DNA of 64,000 nt. Origin: Sophora flavescens. Its lineage: Eukaryota; Streptophyta; Magnoliopsida; Fabales; Fabaceae. The DNA is taken from NCBI GenBank assembly GCA_030762895.1, contig CM061068.1, forward strand, positions 40,968,783-41,032,782. Direction: 5' to 3'. Within the stretch, counting starts at the first letter, position 1. Each line of letters begins with the position of its first letter. Shown piece by piece: positions 47,510 to 58,564 of this stretch. The translations under genes were made by a program, and so were the position numbers. Under the pieces are notes generated by a model, which saw nothing but the letters and a program-made list of their open reading frames with translations, was not told where the DNA came from and did no database searches.

Positions 47510-49100
47510 ATCACCCATGTTATGTGATTTACACAACCTCAGAAGTTGTTTGACCATTAAGACAAATACCTTTGAGTCTAGGAATAAGAAGAAAGAGTGA
47601 TGAATTTAATCTCACTACAGAGCCATATTGTGAAGCAGAAAATTAAAAGGATGGAAGGAAGCTATTTATAGGAGCAGGGGATGAAGTTACTAAGCTATTC
47701 TGATTTTCTTGAAAACTTACCTATAAACTTTAATGCTCATTAAGAGGATTAAGTTACAAGGTCCATGGGTAAGTAGCACAGTAGTCAAAGGAATGAATTC
47801 CTGCAGAAACTTATACACCTTTAACGTTAGTTGTTTAATATAACTGACGTTAAAAGTGTTTTTAAATAAAAAATATTTATTTTTAACGTCAGTTTTTTAT
47901 ACAACTGACGTTAAAAGTGTGGTTTTTACTTCAGTATAATAAATAGCTGACGTAAATAATCCTATAAATTATAAACGTGCAGAATGAATATTGGAAATAA
48001 TGTAATATACGGGAACTTGGCAGTCATAAATTAAGTTGACGTTTAAAATGAGGTGGTGGCAATTTGGCAGTCATATTTATTTTTAACGTCAGTTTTTTAT
48101 ACAACCGGACGTTAAAAGTGTGGTTTTTACTTGGTTTAATAAATAGGCGACGTAAATAATACTATAAATTGTAAACGTGCAGAAATGAATATTGGAAATA
48201 ATGTAATATACGGGAACTTGGTAGTCATAAATTATGTTGACGTTAAAAATGAGGTGGTGACAATTTGTAAATATTAAATCACTATTTGCGTCAGTTGTGT
48301 AAAGAACTTGTGTAAATATTAAACAAGTTTATTTTTAATCTACATTAATTAGCTTGAATTAGTAAACATATTCTTGTGAAAATTAAAATAAATAAACACT
48401 TAACATAAAAGTGTTGTATGTATTATCAAATCGTATCTCATTGAAGCGATTCATAAGTTACAATTACATGATTAAAAGATAAAATATTTCTGCAGCATAG
48501 CACTAAAATATTAAAAAGTTTCTGCTTCAACATCAATTTCTTCTCAGTTCTGTCCTCAGAAACTCCAATGGATGCATCGATCCCCTCCCTGCTCATTTGA
48601 AGTCCTTGATGCTCCATCTGTGCTTTATCCAAAGTCGCTTGGGGAGGAGATGGAATAAAGTGAGGGAGTCATATTATGTGATTTACACAACCTCAGATGT
48701 TTCATGACCATTAAGACAGAGATCTTTAAGTATAGGTATAGGAAGAAATAACAATAGTCTCAAATGTGATAGAACCATATTGTGAAGGAATAGAAAACGC
48801 ACGAAATATAGAGGAAAAGAAGAGGGTGTATTTACATACTGATACAGAAGAATGTCACTTTATATAGAGAATAGTGTCTCTCTGATTTTCTTGAAAACTT
48901 ATCTATAAACTTAATGCTCATTAAGAGGATTAAGTTTCAAGCTGCATGGGTTAGCACAGTAGTCAAAGGAATTAATTTTTTTGCAGATATACACTTTTAA
49001 CGTCAGTTGTCTACAAAAACTGACGTAAAAGTGCTTTTAAAATAAAAAATATTTATTTTGAACGTCAGTTTTTTATACAACCGACGTTAAAAGTTTTATT
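47510..49100. repeat. Diverged direct duplication in the CACTA left arm
   Basis: 47510-47900 and 48675-49100 share GTGATTTACACAACCTCAGA, CATTAAGAGGATTAAGTT, AGCACAGTAGTCAAAGGAAT and the following AACGTCAG pair. Clear mismatches and small indels show that the duplication is old. Confidence 0.65.
47881..48279. repeat. Tandem 199-bp duplication of the subterminal region
   Basis: Two copies beginning TTTTAACGTCAG (47881 and 48080). Each includes the AACGTGCAGAA and ATACGGGAACTTGG words and a GAGGTGGTGGCAATTT block that also occurs near the element tip (46901). The second copy has decayed. It shows that the repeat array grew by duplication. Confidence 0.7.
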
Positions 49101-49249
49101 TTTACTTCAATTAAATAAATAGTCAAAGGAATGTATGTTTTTAGATAAAGGTATACACTTTTAACGTCAGTTTCTTAAGACAACTGACGTTAAATATACG
49201 ATCTTTAACGTCAGTCTTTACAAACAACTGACGTCAAATGTTGTTTTAT

Positions 49250-49610
49250 TTTGGTTTACACCCCGCGCGCCTTCTGCACTTCGCTCTGTACGTCTCTTTT
49301 CTCTTTTCATCACGCTCAACCCTCACTCTCAACCCTCACTCTCACTCTCACTCTCACTCTGCCCTAATCGCGAGCTCATCTCCACCGCAACCACCGCGAG
49401 GGCTTCTTCGCCACCACCGTGAGGTACACTATTAACCCTAACTCTATCTTTCCATTCATTCTTTGCAATAACTTTACATCTCTCTTTCCCCTTCCCTCGC
49501 ACTAACTCTCCTTGTCCCTCTGCTCTCTGTAACCACATCGAACGTTGGCCACCACTCGAGCTCCCCTCCCCACCACCACGCGAGCACCTATTTCTGGTGA
49601 GTCTTTAGGG
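49250..49610 (+). promoter_or_regulatory. Probable leader of the fourth CACTA
   Basis: GC- and CT-rich (CCCCGCGCGCC, CACTCTCACTCTCACTC), with exon-like ends (ACCGTGAG/GTACAC at about 49422). Same relative place as 22880-23400 and 37140-37445. Confidence 0.4.
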
Positions 49611-49744
49611 CACATTTTTTTATTTTTAGTTTTGAGTGTATGTTGAAACTGTAGTCTCAGTAGTTGAAACTTGAAACCGTGAGTTTGAGTTGTTTGGAAT
49701 GTACGTCTCTATTTTTGGTTTTGAGTGCATGTTGCTCTGCTGGT

Positions 49745-49862
49745 TGATCTGTCACGGCCGTGATGCTCATCACGGCTAGGCCGTGATCAGTTCTGCCTGT
49801 GATGGTCTGGTTCAGTTGGCACGTTACGGCCGTGATGGACATCAATGCCAGGCCGTGACCAG
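49745..49862. repeat. Paired CACGGCC palindromes
   Basis: Two units: GTCACGGCCGTGAT with CATCACGGCTAGGCCGTGAT, and GTTACGGCCGTGAT with CATCAATGCCAGGCCGTGA. Linkers (TTCTGCCTGTGATGGTC, GGTTCAGTTGGCA) match those at 23410-23990. Confidence 0.8.
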
Positions 49863-49959
49863 TGCTTGGCAATCTTCAAAAACTATAGTTTTCAATCTCC
49901 CGTATTGTCCTTATATTGGATATATGTTTTGTATATCTACAGGACCTATCTAGTTATAG

Positions 49960-50135
49960 ATCGTAGTTGGATGGTTTGTAAGCGTACTAGTGCTGAGTAT
50001 TTGAAGGGGGTGGGAGAATTTATAGAACTAAACTTTCTTGCACTGCAATGGGATGTTAATGATTGTTTTTGCTTCGATTCAGTTTTACAAAACTTTGTTA
50101 GCTGTTTGGTTTTTTTTTTTGGCAATAGTAATTAG
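49960..50135 (+). pseudogene. TNP2 first-exon remnant
   Basis: Reads DRSWMVCKRTSAEYLKGVGE and then FIELNFL, the opening of the transposase-associated domain (compare MDRGWMNARRTSDEYENG at 24470). Homology stops after about 30 codons. The rest of the transposase is absent. Confidence 0.65.
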
Positions 50136-51647
50136 TAGCGTAAATGCATTTATAAATTATCTCACATAATTCCAGTGCATATAAGAATACCATGTTGCAA
50201 AGAGTGAAAGAGTTAAAAAAAAGTTTGAATAGTACAGTGATTGAGAATAATAGGGAAACCAAAAATCATAAGTTGAAACTTGAAATAGAAGTGATAGAGA
50301 CGATGGTTGAAATGGATTACTAGAAAGGTAGTTCTACCCTCTTACATAGTATGAATGGTGATGAGAATTTGTGTGATGGATTCCAAGAATTTAAGACAAC
50401 TAAAGTAAACATCTTTATATTTCCTTTGGGGTACATCCGTACATATGAGCATGAATCTGTACAAATCAAATTGTAGTAACTATCTCTGAATGCCTAAGTT
50501 TAATTGCTACACACGCAACCACTGTACACTCCTTACTCATTAGCCTTTAGCTTTAGTTCCCCAAGTTGAAACTCTTACAAGTTGTATTCCTAACTATAAT
50601 ATCTGGGTTAATTTTATGGTTTTTTATTTTTGTCAAAAAAAAGATAAAAGCAGTGGTAAGGGATGGTTAGAATCCTTTAAAGTATATTTTAGAATTTTAC
50701 CATGACTGAGTTAGTAAGTATTGAGTTTAGCATGATTCATACTGTCTTATCATTGTTAATGATTGACCAATACATGAAACATTGGTGGTTTTATGTTGCT
50801 ATGATCCCTTATGGATTGGTGAGCTTTGTTGCGAGTGAAACAAGGTTGCAACATTAGTGGAAGTTTTTCAAACTCCATTCATTGTATTTGTTATTGGAGA
50901 TTTAGCTATGTGGGTAATAGAAGAGATGCAGTAACATTATTGAGTAGATTCTGTGCTATTACCAAATCAGAAAAACTCTTAAAGATTTAACCATATATTC
51001 CTTAATTCTCACTTCCTCCAACCTCTGTCAATGTGGATTTTATCACTTTGCCCTGTGAAAGAGTGTTAACTGCCATCTCCGACCTTAACATTCATTTCTC
51101 TCTCAAACTTTCATGTAATTACTTTAGATATTGTAACAAGTACAAAACTTAGTAAAAGATAATTAATTCCATAGATACACAGTAATTTTGCTAGTACCTT
51201 AGAGGCAAAATTACTGTGTATATTAGCCATGTAATTGAAAAGTAATAAGGTTGTTTGCTGGCAATATGTATAGTTTTTTTCACTCTGGTTTGTTTTCTGT
51301 GCCTCTTTGGTTTTTGGTTTAAATATCTATGGTTATATAATATATGCTGTGTCATTCCTATGCTTCAAATGTGATTGTCTCTGTATCTTGAATTGCTGTT
51401 GGTGGAGGTCCATTGTCTATCATATCTCACAAATCAGTGTATTGCATTTATTGAATTCTTCTGCTTTTATATATTCTCAAGAAGCATGTGATTATGTGTT
51501 ATCTACAAGTCAAAGTATTGTCATATTGTTATTCTTTATTCATCAAATTATTTTCTGCTGCTCTCCTTTCCCTTAAGGTTCCATATTATCCCATGCTTAG
51601 TCTGTTAACCAAGTGCATTATAATAATGTTGGTTTAGTTTATTTTAT
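50136..51647. other. No gene recognised
   Basis: Short open pieces only. A lysine-rich stretch at about 50190-50325 could be translated, but matches nothing I know. Part of this stretch could be upstream introns of the UTP4-like pseudogene. Confidence 0.4.
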
Positions 51648-53587
51648 ATGAAGGTTATTCTTTATAAGCTGTCTAGTCAGTCAATATCATCCGACGATGT
51701 CAATTCTCCAATAATGATGAAGAGATGGATCTATGTCAAATATATAAGAGCTCATACCCATGATGTCAGGGCCTTGACTGTTGCTGTACCAATAGTTGAA
51801 GAAGGTCTGTTTGAAAGTTCTATTGTTTTTAAATTTTTTGTTATTTATTCTGTGAAAATTGTATTAGCATGTTTGGATGAGCTTATTATGCAAAATCCTA
51901 AGGTGCTTTGGGCATAAGCAAAGCATTTTTGGAAAAGTTGAAATTTCAAATTTTTAAGTAGAAAGCTGAAAAGTATTTTTGCTGCTATTTTCAGAAGGTC
52001 AACTTTTTAGCTGAACCAAAACTGTTTTTCTATGTAGAATAGGTGTTTATTTTCTGTGAAAAACTTGTCAAATTGGGCACTATATTTACTGCGAATGTAA
52101 ATGAGATCTTTAGTTATGAATGCATTTGTCATTTCTGTTCCTTAGCCATGCACTTGTGTTTAGCAGATTCTTTGCCAAATGAGAGGATTAAAAGAGTTCG
52201 ACGTGAAGAAAAACCCATGGATTTCGGTTACCATAAGTGGGCCACATGGGGGTTCCAATGCTTATCTCAGCAGGAGATGACACAAAACTCTTTGCATACC
52301 CTGTGAAAGAATTCACTAAGTCTTTGCATACTCTCAGAAATGTTCACACAGCTGGAGGCCATGCAAAGGCTAAAATGCTTGCACGGGTCAAGAGTCGGGT
52401 TTCTCTAAAGATAATTTGCAGCACCATTTCTAATTCGGGGGTGCTTGTTGCATACTCTGATCATGTGGGGCCTAGTCTCTTTGAATTGAGTGTTGGTAGA
52501 AAAGAACTTCCTCAAAGATTACCATTTGCCCATTCTATGATTTTTACTCATGACTCCTCTTGGTTAATAGTAGCTGGGCATGATAGAAGGATATATGTAA
52601 GCTAGCTATGTACTTCATCTTCATTTTTGGATTAAAATATCATAATCTTTGGACTAAAGAACTATATAGTTTACTTTATTGATGCTCTTCACTTTTGAAT
52701 GCTATAGGTTGTGGATGTGGGCAGCTCAGAACTAGTGCATACTTTTACACCCCGTTGTGATTTGCAAGATGAGGAAGTACCTTCTACTAAGCCTCCCATA
52801 ACAAAATTATTTAGCAGTTCTGATAGGCAGTGGTTGGCAGCTGTGAATTGCTTTGGAGATATATATGTATTTAACTTGGAGATACTAAGGTGCTGCCTCT
52901 AATTTGCTTAACCTTTTCTTTTTAATTCAGGACGCCTATTACTGTAGTTGTTTTGCTGCAGGTAGCTATGACATCCCTATAATGCTTAAAAAAATTAAAA
53001 TTAAAAAACACAAAATTTTAGGGAGACTCACATGAGAGAACCTTCAAAAAGTTTTAATTGTGGGGGTTTGTAGTGATTGGAACCTTTTTGTGCAAAAGGC
53101 AGCACTGGTTCATTTCAAGATTAGATGGTGCCTCTGTTACAGCTGGTGGATTTCCGCCCCAGAACAACAATGTACTGATAGTTACAACTTCCTCAAATAA
53201 AGTGTATGCATTTGACATAGAGGCCAAGAAGCTGGGAGAAATTGGAATACACGTTCTTCCCAGGAGATAACAGGAATTTCCTGGTGAAGTTATTGGACTT
53301 TCATTCCCTCCCTCGTCAATTTCATCTTCAGCTGTTGTTTATAGCTCCAGGTATGTTCTTACAAATATAAAGTTGACATTTTGCATTAGTGAAGTGAGCA
53401 AAATAAATGAGAGGAGTACATGTCGTATGCAACATAATTTTTTTGATGAGACTAGTGGTTTATTAATATGAAACTAGTGGTTTATGTTTTTAACATGTGA
53501 TGCACTATTTTTTTTTGTTTTTTGTAACTAACGAAACTTAAAATTGCTTCTGCAATAGTTCCCACCCTCTTCCACCACTCCCCCACC

Positions 53588-53641
<54 letters not shown>

Positions 53642-54393
53642 TGTTATCTTTCACAACCACCATTTTCAGAACCGGACCAGGCAGTCAGACCGGTTTAATC
53701 AGGAGCCGGTTCCAAAAACATTTTCATAACCAGAGAGTAATATCTATATCTGTTGGTACCGTAAACAGCACTCTTATATGGCATGAAAGACATAGTGCGA
53801 ATTGTTTGATGAATACATGTGGCACACAATCACACGATCATTCAAATTATCTTAGCAAGTTAAAAACAAGAAAAACACAATGAACGGTGACTGGTGACTG
53901 TAAATTTGCATTAGTTTCGTTTCGTACTGTTAATCATTTCTCTTTTGTAAATGTGATACACTTAACCCTTTTATGTCAGTTGGTTTCAGAATTGTGATAC
54001 ACTGATAGTTAATCATTACTGGCTCTAAATAGAAACTATGAAAATATTAAATTTATGACTTGTATACTTTTATTTTTGTTTGAAATATTTATTTCTCATG
54101 TTTGAAAATTGTTCTATTTTCAGGGCAATGTGCTTGATTGATTTTGGGTTGCCCGTGGAACCAGATGACAGTGATGTGCTAAATATTCAAGATTCAACAG
54201 CCAAGAGTTTACAAAATTTTAATGTCAAGAAGAAAATTAAATATTTTAACTTCAATGTTTTACCTTTAGAGAATCCTGTTTTATTTTTAGCCTATATGTC
54301 AAAAAATTCCTTCTTTATGATAGACAAACCTTGGTTGGAAGTGGTCAAGAGTTTAGAAGCCCCACCAGTCCACAGACATATTTTCGGTTCATA
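51648..54393 (+). pseudogene. UTP4/PCN-like WD40 gene, partial and decayed
   Basis: Exon-like pieces in the right order. They include RAHTHDVRALTVAVPI (51750), DFGYHKWA (52215), VPMLISAGDDTKLFAYPVKE (52245), ICSTISNSGVLVAYSDHV (52410), LPFAHSMIFTHDSSWLIVAG (52520) and VDVGSSELVHTFTP (52712). Later pieces are WLAAVNCFGDIYVFNLEI (52833), QHWFISRLDGASVTAGGFPP (53098), RAMCLIDFGLPVEPDD (54120) and APPVHRHIFGS (54360). These match plant PCN, the homologue of UTP4 (cirhin), a WD40 subunit of the small-subunit processome that acts on pre-18S rRNA in the nucleolus. The N-terminal exons are missing, frames are shifted (for example near 52235) and a stop lies at 53268. Introns remain, so it is a DNA copy and not a retrocopy. 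Confidence 0.82.
53591..53640. repeat. (AT)n microsatellite
   Basis: About 24 AT dinucleotides without interruption, in an intron position of the UTP4-like pseudogene. Confidence 0.95.
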
Positions 54394-54738
54394 AGTTATC
54401 TGAGAGATTGTTCTCAGCTTGAGGGAATGCTTCGTGGGAATAACACTTCCCTGACTCTCCATGGCTGGGTTCCATTATCATGTATTCCGTTTTCATACTC
54501 GGTTTTGCTCAATTAGTAACAGATTTACATTATTTTTCTATACATGTTCTATAGTTTTACGTACTCTGGACTATGTCTTCCGCTTGACGTGGTAGAATCT
54601 TTTATGACACGATGATTAAGACATACAGGACTTGAAATTAACACTCTTAGAATAATTGGGCTTAACTCCACTCTAAAAGCTAGCTCATAGAGGGAGGGAT
54701 GCTCATGTTATTATAAATGGTTCTAGACTCATATACTC
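54394..54738. other. Tail of the pseudogene region, no other gene
   Basis: No coding match after the HIFGS terminus. The last bases (54739-54754, AACCAATGTGAGACTT) are the left target duplication of the LINE. Confidence 0.5.
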
Positions 54739-54759
54739 AACCAATGTGAGACTTTTTTT

Positions 54760-55927
54760 GAGGGAAAAAGTGCTCTTGCATTTCACTAAAAATCAATACT
54801 GCAATACAATCCGGAACAAAATCAAATTCTTGAGGGTTATCCATACTTGTAGCCACCTTAGTCAAGGTATGAACAACTAAATTAGCTTCCCTCCTAGTGA
54901 ACTCTATAGAAGAGTTTATGAAACAGGAATAAAAGAGGTCCCTACAATCTTTAATAATAGCATCAAAAATTGAGTAGTCTGCATGGCTAGTATGGAAATT
55001 ATCCACTACATATTTTGCATCAAGCTCAAAAGTAACACTGGAGAGACCAAGTTCATTCACCCAGTCAAGAGCATTAAGCAAACCAAAAGCCTCACCTTCA
55101 TGGACCTGTAACTGAGAATTGCAAACCAGTGTCTTGGCTTTGATGAAGGATACCCACTCATCTCTGATACAAAAGCCCAACCCAACCTTGTTCTGCTCAG
55201 TAAAACACGCATACATGTTGCACTTGAGGTTGCCATGCACAGGCTTCTTCCACCTTCGGAGCTCAATATCTAAGATCCTGGCGTCCGTTGCTGCTGCATT
55301 TCGTTGGGAACTATCCACATGCGCATGCTTCCATTGGTGACGGAGACAAAACGCACGACTGGAGATTTGGTCACTGAGCTCTTGTTTCCCCTCCTAAAGC
55401 TTCAGGTTTCGGCTTTTCCAAAGGCTCCATAGGAGCATGCACCAGATTTCTTTCCTTGTTGACGAAATTTGCACCAAAATTCTCCAAAAGAAGGCTTCAA
55501 AATTCACAGTGGCATTATAGATGTCTTCCATGACTCCCCAGAACCCTTCTTTGAGCCAAAGTATCTTAGTTTTCTTGCAGTTAACAAAGGTGTGAGCAAA
55601 GTGGTCCACATCCTCTTCACAGTTGACACAGTAGATGGGACAGTTTACACCCCTGTTATGGAGTTTGCTTCTAACTGGGACACACCCACGCCCCAACTGC
55701 CAGAGAAATGTATTCACACGAGGTGGGAGATTGAGTTTCCATAATTCTCTCCAGCCACCATCCACATGTAAGTGACTAGTATAAAAGAGATTGCTAAGGC
55801 AAATGTTATAGGTACTTCTTATTGAAAATGAACCTTTCTTCTCAAACCTCCAGCTGATGGCGTCTTCTTTGATTGAGTTAAGGATGAGAACCTTCATGAT
55901 TTCTTGCAAGTCACCTACTGAGAAAAT
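54760..55927 (-). pseudogene. LINE ORF2 C-terminal part: zf-RVT and RNase H
   Basis: Frame from the insertion point down to the poly(A). The first part (55909-55394) has SFSIRSTYNI, LWKLNLPPRVNTFLWQLGRG and CPIYCVNCEEDVDHFAHTF, the zinc-binding region that follows RT in plant LINEs. A TAG at 55394-55396 interrupts. RNase H follows (LGFCIRDEWVSF, VHEGEAFGLLNALDWV, FTRREANLVVH); the first catalytic Asp position seems to be Tyr (KCNMYACF). There is no natural stop before the poly(A), so the frame runs into flanking DNA. Confidence 0.82.
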
Positions 55928-57447
55928 TGATAAGCCTTCGGCTTATCTAGTTTTATAACTAGATGGACCGTGGTTTTTGTGCAAATTATTAGAGTTCAAT
56001 CTCGTTTTTCCCAAATTTGCCTTGTTTTGTTCCTAAGTTGGACTTTGACTCGTTTTGCGTCTTTTGTGTAGTTTTTAGCTTATTTTGAATAGAATGACGC
56101 TTTTTGGTGCTTTTGGTGTTTTCAGGTCAATAAGTGAAGCTCTGGGAGTCAAGGAAAGTCAAGAAGCAGTGGAAAAAAGCACTTCTGGAGATACTCGCCT
56201 AGCGAGTGGATGCTCACCTCGCGAGCCTGAAGAATGATAAAACAAAGAAGGTCATCAATTCTGTCTCGCCACGCGAGAATATGTTCGCCCCGCGAATCAT
56301 GAAGACCTGCAAGACAGAGACCATCACGGCCAAGCCGTGACGAAGATCGCGCCCGTGACAGTTTAAGGTTTGAAGTCTCGCCCCGCGAGAAGAATATCGC
56401 CCCGCGAAAGTTTGAAGACCCTGGAAGTCAGAGACCATCACGACCCAGCCGTGATGAAAGTCACAACCTAGAATTGAAGACTCGCCCGGCGAACACACTT
56501 TCGCCTCGCGAGAGTTCAAATTGAAAGCGCGCCAATTTTAATTCTCGCCTCGCGAGAGGCTGCTCGCCTCGCGAGCGAGCGCAGATCAAGAATCCTATAT
56601 AAAGGCTGTTTCAGATCAGATTAGAGGAGGCTGGAGAGCTTTTGGAGGGCCGCGAATCCTAGTGGTTTTCCACTGTTTAGAGTAGCGTTTAGGGTAATTT
56701 CTTTTCTCTTTGGAGCTGCGTCTCCCTTTTTCTTATGGAGATTATGTCCGATTGTTTGTCTATGAGCATGAGGAACTAATCCCCTCGTCTGAGGGAACAA
56801 TGAAGCCACCCATGGCAGTGTAGTGTTCATGTGATGTATGTCTTTCTCCCCTTCTTTTAATTGATGTTTTCCGATTCTGAATTGAATGCTTGATCATATG
56901 TATTGCGTGATTAATCAGTTAAACATGTTTGAGGCCGAATGGCGATTCGCGTTTTAGAACTTGAATTGGGATCATCGGTCGAGTATTGCACAAGAGTGAA
57001 TAGGAGATCGGTGCAACCTTATAGGGAACAAGAATTAATCAAATTCGAGATTAGGATTATGAGACCTAGTAAGTAATTAATCCAATCGTCGAATACGTCC
57101 TAATGAGCACGAGAGTGGATTTAGGAGAATTTAGGGGTCCCGGTTGACCTTGTAATTGAACTTAGGGAGGAATTCATCATCACTTGGGTGTACATATTGG
57201 GTAGGTGGATTTGTGACCTTGGACATTTTAGTTTTCATATTTTTAGTTAATTATTTAATTAGATTTGTTAATTTAATTTTGATCCTATTCTCTCTCTCAA
57301 CCACCTTCTGTAACTTGACCAAACGTATCGGATTTCCCGCGGATTAGTCAAATTGGTAGCCCAATCCCTGAGTTCGACCTCGGTAATTACTTACCGTGTT
57401 ATTTTTATTACTTGCGACGACCCGGTACACTTGCCGGATCCACAACA
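55928..57447 (+). repeat. 5' LTR of the gag-only element
   Basis: TGATAAGCC to CCACAACA. A TATATAAAGG box at about 56595-56604 marks the likely transcription start region. Seven palindrome pairs at 56195-56580 precede it, mixing the CTCGCCTCGCGAG and CATCACGGCC words. A perfect 15-bp inverted repeat GATAAGCCTTCGGCTTATC lies at the very start. Confidence 0.92.
56195..56580. repeat. Palindrome-pair array in U3 of the 5' LTR
   Basis: Units at about 56195-56223, 56264-56298, 56324-56360, 56376-56408, 56430-56466, 56480-56512 and 56543-56577. Units 3 and 5 use CATCACGGCC-GCCGTGA; the others use CTCGCC-CGCGAG. Linkers contain TTGAAG or CTGAAG. The same array, with a few differences, is at 60320-60705 in the 3' LTR. 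Confidence 0.85.
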
Positions 57448-57453
57448 AGTTTT

Positions 57454-57474
57454 TGGTGCCGTTGCCGGGGATTG
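57454..57474 (+). other. Primer-binding site for tRNA-Asp
   Basis: TGGTGCCGTTGCCGGGGATT, six bases after the 5' LTR. Close to the complement of the tRNA-Asp 3' end, with one difference in the first half. Confidence 0.85.
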
Positions 57475-57643
57475 GCACAACCAATTTTCCTAATTTTTTA
57501 GGGAAGTTTGATTATTTGGTTAAGTTATTTTTGTTCTTATTTTTATTTTTATTTTTATTTTTTTCTTTTTATTTTCTACTATCTCTCTACTTCTTTGATT
57601 CCACTTGGTCTTGCCGTGTTTTGTATGCGAGGTACACGAAGGA

Positions 57644-58564
57644 ATGCTTCCGGGTTGCGAATATTGTGATGGGAACCATGACACTTGGAGTTGTCCGTTC
57701 TACTTCCCTCAAGTATATGTGGAACCATGGCATAATGACAGCGTGCCCCAGAACAACTATCAGAGTCAGAATCAGTATTGGGGTGATATGAGTAGAGACC
57801 ATCCGGATTTCGCTTGGAGTAATGCTGACGATGGTCTAGCCTGGCAACCACAACCTCAACAAAATTGGCAACAACAACCTCAACAGAATGGTGGAAGACA
57901 ACCTTGGGAGTTGGCTTTTGAGAAGTTGAGTGCGACACTTGAGAAAGTGTCAATCAATACAAACGCAGCCATTGACAAGTTGGCAACTCATACAGGGATG
58001 GCACTTCAAAATCTAGAGATGCAGATTGCCCAACTCACAAAGCAACTAAATGAGCATCCCCCAGAGACTTTCCCAGGTGATACCGAGAACCACCCTAAGA
58101 ACCAATGCGATGCCACAACAACTAGAAGCAGTGGGGTGTTGGGATCTAACAGGGATGCAACTCGTTCTCAGGAAGTTGAGGAAGAACTACCACATGTTGA
58201 GGAAGAGCACCCTAAGGAAGAGGAGTTGGCAAAGGACAAGGCACTGGAGCAAGGGGGTAGAGAACAAAATGCAAATAAGGTGGGAGAGGAGTTCACCATG
58301 CTTGCCAAGCAACCTGATTTTGATGCGTTAAATAAATATGTTGGCTTGCATGCATTTGTGGACACCGGTAAATTAGACCCTCCCACTTGTCTAGCACACT
58401 TCCTCGTGAAAACACCATTTGACCCGAGAGGAAGTGAGTTCATAATTGAAGAGGTCAATGGAGTTTTCATACACACCGGCTGGGTGGAGTTGATGATAAG
58501 GTCATATTGCTGCTACGATCTCCACTCCAATTACCATTTGATCCGGGTGGAGGATTTGATATGA
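57644..58564 (+). CDS. Partial gag, nucleocapsid and C-terminal part
   Basis: An uninterrupted 306-codon frame from the first ATG (MLPGCEYC). It opens with a zinc knuckle CEYCDGNHDTWSC, followed by a Gln/Asn-rich stretch (about residues 35-85), a coiled-coil-like region (FEKLSATLEKVSINTNAAID; LQNLEMQIAQLTKQLNEHPP) and an acidic tail. The arrangement matches the second half of Athila-type gag, where LEMQIGQL-like and PSNTEKNP-like stretches occur. The capsid-like Retrotrans_gag domain usually found before the knuckle is missing. An open frame in a young copy suggests selection or simply youth. It may bind the element RNA. Confidence 0.75.
   Translation: MLPGCEYCDGNHDTWSCPFYFPQVYVEPWHNDSVPQNNYQSQNQYWGDMSRDHPDFAWSNADDGLAWQPQPQQNWQQQPQQNGGRQPWELAFEKLSATLEKVSINTNAAIDKLATHTGMALQNLEMQIAQLTKQLNEHPPETFPGDTENHPKNQCDATTTRSSGVLGSNRDATRSQEVEEELPHVEEEHPKEEELAKDKALEQGGREQNANKVGEEFTMLAKQPDFDALNKYVGLHAFVDTGKLDPPTCLAHFLVKTPFDPRGSEFIIEEVNGVFIHTGWVELMIRSYCCYDLHSNYHLIRVEDLI

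Larger units (their letters stand above)
46832..50135 (+). mobile_element. Left part of a fourth CACTA family, AACGTCAG type
   Basis: Starts CACTAGTGGAAAATATAC. Subterminal words TTTTAACGTCAGTT/AACTGACGTTAAAA are scattered to 49240. Then come a CT-rich leader (49250-49600), one palindrome pair unit (49745-49862) and the beginning of a TNP2 exon (49960-50050). No right terminus and no more AACGTCAG words are seen later in the window. It is therefore a truncated element, or its end lies beyond the window or was lost. Right boundary approximate. Confidence 0.65.

Noticed and set aside
51648..54393. Functional UTP4/PCN gene
   Set aside because: N-terminal exons missing, frames shifted and stops present.
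57579..57953. Minus-strand frame opposite gag
   Set aside because: Shadow of the gag coding sequence.
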